A stretch of DNA of 13,315 bases from Spirochaetaceae bacterium (GTDB lineage Bacteria; Spirochaetota; Spirochaetia; Treponematales; Breznakiellaceae): positions 1 to 13,315 of the forward strand of contig JAITKQ010000081.1 of NCBI GenBank assembly GCA_031278295.1, read 5' to 3'. Made by a program: the position numbers and the translations under genes. How positions within the stretch are numbered: the first letter of the stretch is position 1; each line of letters opens with the position of its first letter. Shown here piece after piece: positions 7,142 through 13,315 of the stretch. Below the pieces are notes generated by a model. It saw nothing but the letters and a program-made list of their open reading frames with translations, did not search any database and was not told where the DNA came from.

Positions 7142-8137
7142 ATGAAAATAGCGTTGACCGGCATAAAACCTACAGGGACTTTACATATTGGAAACTATTT
7201 TGGAGCAATAAAACCCGCCCTGCTGCTTGCGGAGCGGTACGATGCCCGTTACTTTATCGCGGATTTCCATGCGCTGAATACCGTGAAGGACGCCGCCAAA
7301 TTGCGCGAGGCGGTACGCGGCATCGCCGCGGGCTGGCTTGCGTCCGGGCTTGATCCTGAACGTGTCATATTCTACCGCCAGAGCGGCGTACCGGAAACGT
7401 TTGAGCTTGCGACGATGCTTGCGGCTTTTACGCCGAAAGGCCTGATGAACCGCGCCCACGCATACAAGGCAGCCGTTCAGCAAAATTTGGAAAAGGGCGA
7501 GGACGGGGATGCCGGCATAAACATGGGGCTTTTCACCTATCCCGTGCTTATGGCCGCCGACATACTGCTGTTCGACGCCGATTTTGTGCCGGTGGGCCGT
7601 GACCAGACTCAGCATATCGAGATGGCCCAAGACATCGCCGGCGCGGTTAACTACAACTACAAAAAGGATTTACTCAAAATACCGCAGGCCGCCGTCCAGG
7701 AAAACACCGCTGTTGTGCCTGGACTTGACGGCCGCAAGATGAGTAAAAGTTATGGAAACACGATCCCGCTTTTTTCAACGGAAAGCGAGCTCCGTAAACT
7801 TATCATGCGCATTGTAACGAATTCGCAGGGGGTGGATGAACCGAAAGACCCGGACAGTTCGCGGATTTTTGATCTTTACAGACTTTTCGCGGATGAGGGG
7901 GAGCAGGCGGCCCTCGCGGCGCGTTACCGCGCCGGCGGCATGGGCTGGGGCGAGGCAAAAGAGGAACTGTTCCGTGTCGTAAACTTTAGGCTTTCACCGC
8001 TTCGGGAACGCTACAACGCGCTGATTGCCGAACCTGAAAAACTTGAGAGCATACTGGCCCTCGGCGCCGAAAAAGCCCGCTCAATCGCTTCCCGCACGGT
8101 CAAACGCCTGCGCAGCGCGATGGGTATAGACGCTTAA
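7142..8137 (+). CDS. trpS: Tryptophanyl-tRNA synthetase
   Basis: TrpRS joins tryptophan to tRNA-Trp with ATP in the cytoplasm. The 331-residue product has the usual class I layout and length of bacterial TrpRS: GIKPTGTLHIGNYFGA with the HIGN signature at residues 15-18, the tryptophan pocket region including GINMGLFTYPVLMAADILLFDADFVPVGRDQTQHIE, and GRKMSKSYGNTI with KMSKS at 199-203. The C-terminal helices (about 230-331) bind the anticodon. The start ATG at 7142 gives MKIALTGIKPTG, the standard beginning; the upstream sequence ACAGG is only a weak ribosome site. No leader peptide rich in Trp, T-box or TRAP-type element was recognised. The gene is followed by a convergent spacer facing the RluA-type gene. 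Confidence 0.97.
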   Translation: MKIALTGIKPTGTLHIGNYFGAIKPALLLAERYDARYFIADFHALNTVKDAAKLREAVRGIAAGWLASGLDPERVIFYRQSGVPETFELATMLAAFTPKGLMNRAHAYKAAVQQNLEKGEDGDAGINMGLFTYPVLMAADILLFDADFVPVGRDQTQHIEMAQDIAGAVNYNYKKDLLKIPQAAVQENTAVVPGLDGRKMSKSYGNTIPLFSTESELRKLIMRIVTNSQGVDEPKDPDSSRIFDLYRLFADEGEQAALAARYRAGGMGWGEAKEELFRVVNFRLSPLRERYNALIAEPEKLESILALGAEKARSIASRTVKRLRSAMGIDA

Positions 8138-8253
8138 CAGGGCGTCGAGGGCGGCGGGAAACGCCCGGTATAGCCTTCCCGTGTGGCAGTAAGAAAGCGC
8201 GTAATCGGGAAAATTGCCGGTCAGCTTTAGCCCGGGGGGGGGGGGGTACCGGA
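8138..8253. other. Convergent spacer between trpS and the pseudouridine synthase gene
   Basis: The spacer begins with a possible GGGCGT/ACGCCC stem (8140-8145 with 8161-8166) without a U-run, so a terminator is not clearly seen. Read on the minus strand, about 8138-8230 gives an open, protein-like stretch (LTGNFPDYALSYCHTGRLYR...) without a start codon, which may be a gene remnant. It ends in the G13 tract. Confidence 0.35.
8234..8246 (-). repeat. Homopolymer tract of 13 G (C on the minus strand)
   Basis: On the minus strand this is a C13 run that begins 7 bases after the TAG stop of the RluA-type gene, much like the C14 run after dus. It is the second of three such tracts in the window. Confidence 0.9.
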
Positions 8254-8910
8254 CTATACGGCGGGCAGCCCCAAGGCGGCCAATGCTTCGGTGAAATAAC
8301 CGGGGAGGGGGGCGCTTACGTCCAGGATGCGGCCGCCCGGCAGCGGGATCGCAAGGCGCGATGCGTGCAGCAGCATTCTTTTAACGCCGGACCCGGACCT
8401 GAGCCGCCTGTTCAGCGCGAAATCGCCGTACTTGTCATCGCCGATTATGGGCAGCCCCTCCTGTGAAAGGTGGCGGCGTATCTGGTGCATACGGCCCGTT
8501 CCCGGTTCAATCCGTAACAGCGCGAAGCCGCCCGCCGCTTCGAGCAGTTCGTAGCGGGTAAGCGCGTCCTTTAGCGCGCCTTTCGCGGAAAGGCGCGCGT
8601 TTATTGTTCCCCGGTCCTGTACGGCGGTTTTTCCAGGACAGCACAGCGCCAGGTACTGTTTTTTGACACGTTTCCCGGCAAACTCCCGCGAAAACCACGC
8701 TGCGGCGGCGGGGGTTTTTGCCGTCAGAATCACACCGGATGTGTCTTTGTCCAGCCTGTGCGTCAGAAGCGGACGCGGCTTCCGCGACGCCGATAGAATC
8801 GCGTCCAGGTTTACGGCGGCCCCCTTGCCGCCCTGTACCGGCAAGCCCGCCGCCTTGTTTATCACAAGGCATTCGTCATCCTCGTACAGAACCTCGATCC
8901 CTTTAGTCAA
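8254..8910 (-). CDS. RluA-family RNA pseudouridine synthase
   Basis: Enzymes of this family isomerise uridine to pseudouridine in rRNA or tRNA without a cofactor. The 218-residue product begins LTKGIEVLYEDDECLVINKAAGL, carries the catalytic motif HRLDKDTSGV with the expected nucleophilic Asp54, and has the C-terminal GRMHQIRRHL...PIIGDDKYGD block. It lacks an N-terminal S4 RNA-binding domain and is close in length to the short RluA type; the target base cannot be read from sequence. The open frame extends upstream to 9234, but that part is antiframe to the PEGA/barrel gene. I place the start at TTG 8910-8908, overlapping the PEGA stop as TTGA, with GGGG about 8 bases upstream. No ATG is available near the family start. 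It is the distal gene of a two-gene minus-strand operon. Confidence 0.9.
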   Translation of the reverse strand: MTKGIEVLYEDDECLVINKAAGLPVQGGKGAAVNLDAILSASRKPRPLLTHRLDKDTSGVILTAKTPAAAAWFSREFAGKRVKKQYLALCCPGKTAVQDRGTINARLSAKGALKDALTRYELLEAAGGFALLRIEPGTGRMHQIRRHLSQEGLPIIGDDKYGDFALNRRLRSGSGVKRMLLHASRLAIPLPGGRILDVSAPLPGYFTEALAALGLPAV

Positions 8911-10460
8911 AACATGTACCCCACTGAAAGCCCGCCGAAGCCGCCCCAGCCCCCGCCCCCCAGGAAGCTGCCGGCCAGCAGGCCGATGCTCAGGCCCGTA
9001 CGGGGCGGGGTAAAACGAAGCTCGGCGGAAAATGCCGCCGGGCAGAATTCTTCCTGTTCGCCGGAAAATGTAATTATGGTACGGAAAGAGAATGCGGCGG
9101 AAACGAGTCTGAAACGGCAGAGTAGCCCGCCGGCCGCAACAAGGCGCGGGGGCGGCTCGTCCGGGTAGCCGCCCCCGCCCGTCCACAGCAGGGCGGGGGC
9201 GAAGTGCAGCGAAAAACGCCGCCCAAGCCTCCAACTCAAGGGCGCGTTCAGCTGGAGGCCCGTCGTTATGCCAAAGGCCGACAGGAAGTCCCCCTCTACC
9301 CAGCCGTAAACCGCCGACGCCGCCAGGCCGGGAACGAGTCCTGCCGGACGCAGGAATTCTTTTTTTACCGAGGCGGCAGCGGCGGGGCCGATGCCGCCGT
9401 ACCTACCGGGACGCGCGTTTACGGCGGCGGCAAACTGCCAGCCGTCAAACGGCGTCAGGCTGAGGCCGGCGGAAAACGGCAGCGTGTCAAACCCGCGCTC
9501 CTCACCCGGCGCTTTGCCAAAAACCAGGCCGGCCTCAACCTGAAAGGTTCCCCCTGAGCGCGCGCCGGAAACGGGTACGAAAAACAGACCCGGCAGCCCG
9601 GAGCCTAGCGACAAAGGCCCCTCGTCCAGCGTCGAATCTATCCGTACCGCAAGCGGTACGGAGCTTAGCGTAAGGCCCTCGTCACCTTCCGCCTCTATCC
9701 GTACCATGTAAACGCCGTCAGCCGGAATTTCGCCGTTACCGTCCCTGCCGTCCCAGACATAACGCTGTTCCGCCTGTTCAAACTCGCCGAGCGGGGCGGA
9801 AAACACCTCCTGTTCCTTCTCGTTAAGCACGACAAAGCGGCCCGCGCCCGCCGCGCTGACGGTAAAATCAACGGCAAGTATGCCCTGCGCCCCGATCCCT
9901 GCGGGTTTGAGTACCGAACGGCTCACGCGCAGGCCGCTCAGCGTAAAGGCGGCGCGTTTCAGCTCAAAATCAAGGTTTATCTTTTCGCCCCGGACAACAA
10001 AAACCGATTTTTGCCCGGCCTCCCGCCCAAAAGCGCTTACCTTGACAGTCCGCCACCCCTCGGGTGCATCGAATTCCCTAGCGCCGGTCTCGACCCCGTT
10101 CAAAAAAATACGCTCCCCGCCGGAAAATTCCCTGCCGTCCTCCTTTATGTTCACGGTGATGGTCCCCATTGCGGGACTCAGATCGATGTACGCCTCCAGC
10201 CGCCCCCGCGCCGGAACCGTGATACGCGCCGTCCAATCGTCATACCAATCCTTTGTAACGCGCAAGGCGTACACGCCGGGTCCGATTCCGTCCAACAGAA
10301 GCGGCGTCAGCCCCCGCTCTATCCCGTCAATGAACACTTTGGCCGCCGGCGGCTTGCTCTCGATTACGAGTCCGCTGCCCCCGGTCTCCACGATTTTTGT
10401 CTCGGCGTACAGCGGCAGGCCGCCGGTCAGCGCCACACAAAGCAAAGCGACAAGCCTCAT
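8907..10460 (-). CDS. PEGA-domain protein with FlgD-like domain and outer-membrane barrel
   Basis: The 517-residue product starts with a clear signal peptide (MRLVALLCVALTGGLPLYA-ET). Residues about 30-95 form a PEGA domain (VIESKPPAAKVFIDGIERGLTPLLLDGIGPGVYALRV), followed by a second PEGA-like unit (about 96-172, FLNGVETGAREFDAPEGWRTVKV). Residues about 180-265 resemble the FlgD Ig-like module (YVWDGRDGNGEIPADGVYMVRIEAEG). From about 290 onward, alternating amphipathic strands end in GLSVGYMF; a C-terminal aromatic residue is the usual outer-membrane barrel signature. It is probably an outer-membrane protein with a periplasmic or exposed binding region; its ligand is unknown. The ATG is fixed by an in-frame TAA 12 bases upstream. 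AAGGA directly abuts the ATG, too close for a normal ribosome site; a TGC-TAAAGT element 8 bases upstream could give a leaderless message. A G16 tract (minus strand) lies 80 bases upstream. Confidence 0.88.
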   Translation of the reverse strand: MRLVALLCVALTGGLPLYAETKIVETGGSGLVIESKPPAAKVFIDGIERGLTPLLLDGIGPGVYALRVTKDWYDDWTARITVPARGRLEAYIDLSPAMGTITVNIKEDGREFSGGERIFLNGVETGAREFDAPEGWRTVKVSAFGREAGQKSVFVVRGEKINLDFELKRAAFTLSGLRVSRSVLKPAGIGAQGILAVDFTVSAAGAGRFVVLNEKEQEVFSAPLGEFEQAEQRYVWDGRDGNGEIPADGVYMVRIEAEGDEGLTLSSVPLAVRIDSTLDEGPLSLGSGLPGLFFVPVSGARSGGTFQVEAGLVFGKAPGEERGFDTLPFSAGLSLTPFDGWQFAAAVNARPGRYGGIGPAAAASVKKEFLRPAGLVPGLAASAVYGWVEGDFLSAFGITTGLQLNAPLSWRLGRRFSLHFAPALLWTGGGGYPDEPPPRLVAAGGLLCRFRLVSAAFSFRTIITFSGEQEEFCPAAFSAELRFTPPRTGLSIGLLAGSFLGGGGWGGFGGLSVGYMF

Positions 10461-10540
10461 TCCTTGACTTTAGCACATACCCCGCCGCCACGCCACCCGC
10501 CGGTTAAAGCACACAAAAAGCCCTGTTGACCGCCCCCTGA

Positions 10541-10556
10541 CCCCCCCCCCCCCCCC
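10541..10556 (+). repeat. Homopolymer tract of 16 C (G on the minus strand)
   Basis: This is the longest of the three C/G runs. On the minus strand it is a G16 run ending 80 bases before the PEGA/barrel gene. A poor promoter-like pair (TCAACA, then TTTAAC) lies just downstream of it on that strand, so tract length could affect transcription of that gene. Between 10461 and 10540 I see no gene. Confidence 0.9.
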
Positions 10557-10590
10557 TTATGCCGCACATTAAGCGTCAGCCAGGGCAACA

Positions 10591-10656
10591 CTGATTAACT
10601 TGACTCCGCGCCAACATACTTGGCGACCAGCTATGTTGGCGGCCAACATGCTTGGC
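10591..10656. repeat. Palindromic repeat cluster (GCCAACATA type)
   Basis: CTGATTAACTTGAC (10591-10604) is identical to 13029-13042. CGCCAA/TTGGCG (10609-10614 with 10620-10625) matches the hairpin at 13131-13147. ATGTTGGC-G-GCCAACAT (10633-10649) is a perfect 8-bp palindrome, and GCCAA/TTGGC recurs at 10642-10656. This appears to be a shortened, partly duplicated copy of the modules found at 13017-13147. Confidence 0.7.
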
Positions 10657-10794
10657 ACATCATTGCGCGTAGAAAAATGCTCCTCCTCGAACTCGGCGTA
10701 GGCTTTAACAGCCCTGTCATAATCCGTCACGAATTTGAATTTCTCTTTATGATGAGGAAGTACGCCGGGATGATACGCATAAATTTGAATGTCG

Positions 10795-10822
10795 TTGAAA
10801 TATCCCTGAACACTTGTAAAAT
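10795..10822 (+). promoter_or_regulatory. Promoter for the exported protein-thiI pair
   Basis: TTGAAA (10795-10800) and TAAAAT (10817-10822) are separated by 16 bases, a close match to the vegetative consensus in an AT-rich stretch. Transcription would begin near 10829, ahead of all possible starts (10850, 10922, 10970) of the next gene. Confidence 0.55.
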
Positions 10823-10921
10823 CATTCCAATATTTTTACAGTTAAAGGCATGACGGGTTTTTACCTTACGTTTGGCTTACGGGGAAAGAGGGCTACCGGG
10901 TCCAAGGACGGACACGGATCA

Positions 10922-11806
10922 ATGTTTTTGAAAAAGAGACGGCTAACTGGACGCGGGGAGGACTCTACACTGCCTGTACGCCGTGTTTTAAGATTGTCAT
11001 TCATCATTTGCAGCCTCGTTTTTGCCAAACCCTGCGTCTCCGCGCCGCTTGACACGATCACCGTGCCGGGCGGCGCCGATCTTGTCAACAAAACCATATT
11101 GGCGGAACTTCTACAGGGCAAGTTGCTGGGAGAAGCCCGCTTTGGAAATGTCAGCCCTGTCTTGATGCCGGTCAACGCGAGTCTAAGCGCGATCTTTCAG
11201 GAAATCAGCGCGTCGCTGAAACCGTCAATGCTTATCGAAACCCTTTACCTGTCCAAAAAACCCCCCCTGTACAGCAAATCCGTGTGGACTGCGGACGAAA
11301 AAACCGCCGTGTTGAACGTGCTTGTATCTATAAGTACGCTTGCCCGGATAGAGTACTATTCCCAAAGCCGCGGCGGTATGCGGACTTTTTACGAAAAATC
11401 CTCCGTAATAAACGACCCGCGCAAAAAAGCTGTACAGGGCGATCCCGTTTTTTCCCCCGATCAGGTACCGCCGGGGATAACGCTTTACGCAAGGCAAAAG
11501 GATTTAAGTTTTGGCGACAATGTGTACCGCTACGATTATTTTATCTATGACAGGACGATTATTTTTACACAAAAAAACTGTAACACGATCAGCTACGGCA
11601 TAGTGCCGCTTGCCGGGAAAGAAAAACTCTGCATACTTGCGGCCGTGCTTGACGCAGGCGAATACTTTTTGGTGTACGCCGCCAGCATGACCAGGGCGCC
11701 CGCGTTTTCGGGACTGAAAAAAAAGGCCGGCGACTCGTTTGCCGCGCGCGCGGAGGCCCTGATAAAATGGTTCACGGTGCGTATGGAGGGTGCCGGGACG
11801 CAATGA
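10922..11806 (+). CDS. Exported protein of unknown function
   Basis: The product of about 294 residues has a signal peptide: basic region RRVLR, core LSFIICSLVFA, and a likely cleavage after CVSA before PLDTITVPGG. The mature part is globular, with a Tyr-rich middle (IEYYSQSRGG, YRYDYFIYDRTIIF) and a Lys/Arg-rich C-terminus; I see no catalytic motif. It resembles the small spirochaete-restricted exported families annotated only as domains of unknown function, but I cannot confirm which. The start is ambiguous: ATG 10850 would add 24 residues; ATG 10922 is used here; CTG 10970 has a perfect GGGGAGG (10955-10961) 8 bases upstream and gives the most compact signal peptide. The stop overlaps the thiI start as ATGA, so translation is probably coupled. 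The link to thiI appears positional rather than functional. Confidence 0.82.
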   Translation: MFLKKRRLTGRGEDSTLPVRRVLRLSFIICSLVFAKPCVSAPLDTITVPGGADLVNKTILAELLQGKLLGEARFGNVSPVLMPVNASLSAIFQEISASLKPSMLIETLYLSKKPPLYSKSVWTADEKTAVLNVLVSISTLARIEYYSQSRGGMRTFYEKSSVINDPRKKAVQGDPVFSPDQVPPGITLYARQKDLSFGDNVYRYDYFIYDRTIIFTQKNCNTISYGIVPLAGKEKLCILAAVLDAGEYFLVYAASMTRAPAFSGLKKKAGDSFAARAEALIKWFTVRMEGAGTQ

Positions 11807-13011
11807 AGGAGCAGACGGCGCTGTACCTGCTAAAGCCTGGGGAACTCATGCTGAAAGGCGGCAACCGTGGAACCTTTGTCAAAATTTTGATAGGTAATCT
11901 TGCCGCAATGCTGCGCGGAACGGGCGCGTTCATCACGAGGACAGAAGGGCGTTTGTACGTAAACTGTCCCTTGGAAAAACAGGCCGCCTGCGAGGATGCG
12001 CTTTCGCGGCTTGCCGGCTTAAGCGGCTGGGCCAGGGCGCGCAGGAGCGAAAAAACGGAGGAAGCGCTTATGGCCGCCGCTGTGGACGAGGCGCGTATTT
12101 GCCATGATGGCGGTGCGCGTTCCTTCAAGGTGGAGGCGCGGCGGACAGACAAGGGCTTCCCGCTGAATTCGTACCAAATTTGCCGCATGGCGGGCGACAA
12201 GATAGTAAACGCCATGCCCTCTTTTAAGGTGGACGTTCATTCGCCGGACGCTACGATAAACATAGAGTTACGTGAACACGCATACATCTACGGTGCGGAA
12301 CGGCGCGGGTTGCGCGGGTTGCCGGTGGGCGTATCGGGACGGGGTATGCTGCTGCTGTCCGGCGGCATCGACTCGCCTGTCGCGGGCTACCTGATGGCGC
12401 TGCGCGGGATGCGTATATTTGCCGTGTACTTTCACGCCTACCCGTACACACCGGATGAGGCCCGCCAAAAGGTTGTGCGCCTTGCCGGAATTCTTGGCGG
12501 GTACGCGATGGGCGTAAACCTGAGCGTGGTTTCCTTTACAAAAGTGGAACAGCGCATCAAGGATGCCGCCGCGCCTGGATGGTCAACCGTACTGCTGCGT
12601 ATGGCGATGATGGAGTGCGCGTCATCTCTTGCCTACGGCAAGAGATGCAGGTGCCTGATCACGGGCGAAAGCCTTGGGCAGGTTGCCAGCCAAACAATAG
12701 AGAATATGACCTGTGCGGAAAGCCGTGCCCGTCTTCCGGTGCTGCGCCCGCTGATCGGCCTTGACAAGGAAAGCATCATAAGACACGCCGTCAAAATCGG
12801 CACTTACGAAACATCCATCCTGCCCTACCAGGACTGTTGCGCGGTTTTTAGCCCTCCCCATCCTGTGATACACGCCGCGCCGGACGAGGCCGCCGCCCTG
12901 TACGACAGCCTGAATCTTGGCCCGCTGCTGGCCGAGGCCGTCTCAACAGAAGCCGGCCCAAGCCGGGACACCGACGGCCTGCCTGCGGGCCGGGCGGACT
13001 TTGGAACGTAA
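11803..13011 (+). CDS. thiI: tRNA 4-thiouridine synthase ThiI
   Basis: ThiI adenylates uridine 8 of tRNA and inserts sulfur to make 4-thiouridine; in many bacteria it also passes sulfur to ThiS for thiamin synthesis. The 402-residue product has the N-terminal ferredoxin-like segment (LLKPGELMLKGGNRGTF), a THUMP domain (about 60-165, with RSFKVEARRTDKGFPLNSYQI), and the PP-loop SGGIDSP at 186-192, then ITGESLGQVASQTIENM. A Cys pair, YQDCC (345-346), sits where family members carry the conserved catalytic Cys. The C-terminal rhodanese domain of the enterobacterial enzyme is absent, as in many Gram-positive and other ThiI proteins, so sulfur probably comes from a dedicated cysteine desulfurase not seen here. 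The start ATG 11803 overlaps the preceding stop (ATGA), with GGGA 4 bases upstream and GGAGGG further up. An in-frame ATG at 11767 would add 12 residues. Confidence 0.96.
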   Translation: MKEQTALYLLKPGELMLKGGNRGTFVKILIGNLAAMLRGTGAFITRTEGRLYVNCPLEKQAACEDALSRLAGLSGWARARRSEKTEEALMAAAVDEARICHDGGARSFKVEARRTDKGFPLNSYQICRMAGDKIVNAMPSFKVDVHSPDATINIELREHAYIYGAERRGLRGLPVGVSGRGMLLLSGGIDSPVAGYLMALRGMRIFAVYFHAYPYTPDEARQKVVRLAGILGGYAMGVNLSVVSFTKVEQRIKDAAAPGWSTVLLRMAMMECASSLAYGKRCRCLITGESLGQVASQTIENMTCAESRARLPVLRPLIGLDKESIIRHAVKIGTYETSILPYQDCCAVFSPPHPVIHAAPDEAAALYDSLNLGPLLAEAVSTEAGPSRDTDGLPAGRADFGT

Positions 13012-13016
13012 GGGGA

Positions 13017-13062
13017 CTTAGGGAAACGCTGATTAACTTGACGCTAATCGCGTTTCCCTAAG
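13017..13062 (+). terminator. Long hairpin directly after thiI
   Basis: CTTAGGGAAACGC (13017-13029) plus GATTA (13031-13035), with one bulged T, pair with TAATC (13045-13049) plus GCGTTTCCCTAAG (13050-13062): 18 bp, loop ACTTGACGC. It starts 5 bases after the thiI stop and could end or stabilise the transcript from either side. No U-run follows, and part of it is the repeat motif at 10591-10604, so it is equally a repeat module. Confidence 0.55.
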
Positions 13063-13080
13063 GAGAGATCTCATTTCATT

Positions 13081-13315
13081 GCGCAAATGGGGTAAACTTT
13101 GTTTACTTTGCGTTAAAGCAGCACCGATTGCGCCAACATAGTTGGCGAATTCTCGATTGAATGAACCTCCCCGCCCTGAAGTCGCAAACAAGTTTGCGGC
13201 GGGGTATCTTGTAAGCGTTGCATCATTTACGAGGGCGAGTTCTGTAAGACAAGCTGCTCTGCGGCTTGCCGCTGTTTGGTGTGCAAGTGGCACACTAAAC
13301 ACGCGGTAGAGGCCG
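13081..13315 (+). repeat. Right copy of the structured repeat with a hairpin chain
   Basis: In order: CGCAAA...GTAAAC/GTTTAC...TTTGCG (13082-13112); CGCCAAC/GTTGGCG (13131-13147, loop ATA); CCCCGCC/GGCGGGG (13169-13175 with 13198-13204) enclosing GCAAAC/GTTTGC; CAAGCTGC/GCGGCTTG (13250-13268, loop TCT, one G-T pair); and GTTTGGTGTGC/GCACACTAAAC (13274-13300, loop AAGTG). From 13199 on it corresponds to 62-178 at the left end. No protein-like frame lies here. The window cuts it after GGCCG. Confidence 0.75.

Larger units (their letters stand above)
10569..10835 (-). pseudogene. 5'-truncated gene remnant, family not recognised
   Basis: On the minus strand an 88-codon frame runs from a TAA (10838-10836) to a TAA (10571-10569). 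Its first 55 or so residues look like real protein: KYWNDFTSVQGYFNDIQIY at the start, then AYHPGVLPHHKEKFKFVTDYD and RAVKAYAEFEEEHF. There is no ATG, GTG or TTG at the beginning, so the 5' part is missing. The last 30 residues are encoded by the palindromic repeat at 10591-10656, which probably inserted into or replaced the natural end. A promoter for the opposite gene lies within its 5' part. I could not assign a family. The opposing + strand frame at 10620-10853 is less protein-like. Confidence 0.5.

Noticed and set aside
8234..8246. Poly-C slippage joining the RluA-type gene to a downstream frame
   Set aside because: The TAG stop lies before the tract on the minus strand, so a length change cannot extend the protein.
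8911..9234. N-terminal extension of the RluA-type frame
   Set aside because: It overlaps the PEGA/barrel gene in another frame and is Arg/Pro-rich, typical of a shadow; no S4 domain can be seen in it.
10620..10853. 77-codon + strand frame MATSYVGGQHAWH...
   Set aside because: It begins in palindromic repeat sequence, has no ribosome site, and lies opposite a more protein-like minus-strand frame; treated as a shadow.
1..13315. The end repeats as attachment sites or termini of a mobile element
   Set aside because: Repeats are in direct orientation and 13 kb apart, but the interior has no integrase, transposase or transfer gene and is mostly housekeeping; dispersed repeats are simpler.
13081..13315. 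CRISPR array or tRNA gene in the hairpin-rich ends
   Set aside because: No regularly spaced identical repeats with unique spacers, and no cloverleaf with TTC-loop and acceptor stem could be drawn.

Overview
The window looks like a chromosomal segment of a host-associated spirochaete, most likely a Treponema or Breznakiella-like lineage from an insect gut. This is an inference from several features: a long secreted ankyrin protein, a lipoprotein with a loose spirochaete-type lipobox, a PEGA-domain protein with an apparent outer-membrane barrel, TTG starts in TTGA overlaps, a fairly GC-rich composition, and many palindromic intergenic repeats. No database search was possible.

Layout. Bases 1-322 hold a structured intergenic repeat with consecutive hairpins. 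On the + strand there follow a secreted protein of about 26 ankyrin repeats (323-3238), a 40-residue rubredoxin (3282-3404), aspartate kinase lysC (3412-4764) and a lipoprotein of unknown function (4761-5552). The last three are tightly packed and probably cotranscribed. Bases 5553-5940 contain a promoter-like sequence and a run of mutually exclusive hairpins ahead of a tRNA-dihydrouridine synthase (5941-6969). A 14-C tract and a GC-rich spacer lead to trpS (7142-8137). A convergent spacer with a 13-G tract separates trpS from a minus-strand pair: a signal-peptide/PEGA/FlgD-like/beta-barrel protein (8907-10460) followed by an RluA-family pseudouridine synthase (8254-8910). The divergent region 10461-10921 holds a 16-C tract, a palindromic repeat cluster, what looks like the 5'-truncated remnant of a minus-strand gene, and a good promoter for the + strand pair: an exported protein of unknown function (10922-11806) and thiI (11803-13011). 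The window ends in a 300-base chain of hairpins whose last part is a second copy of the repeat at the left end.

Functionally, three genes modify tRNA or rRNA bases (dus, RluA-type synthase, thiI) and trpS charges tRNA, so translation dominates the housekeeping content. They are interleaved with cell-envelope proteins (ankyrin protein, lipoprotein, PEGA/barrel protein, unknown exported protein). The most unusual material is non-coding: the two-ended repeat whose hairpins differ by compensatory changes, three 13-16 base C/G homopolymers within 3.6 kb, a palindrome placed in frame inside the lipoprotein gene, and the switch-like leader before dus.
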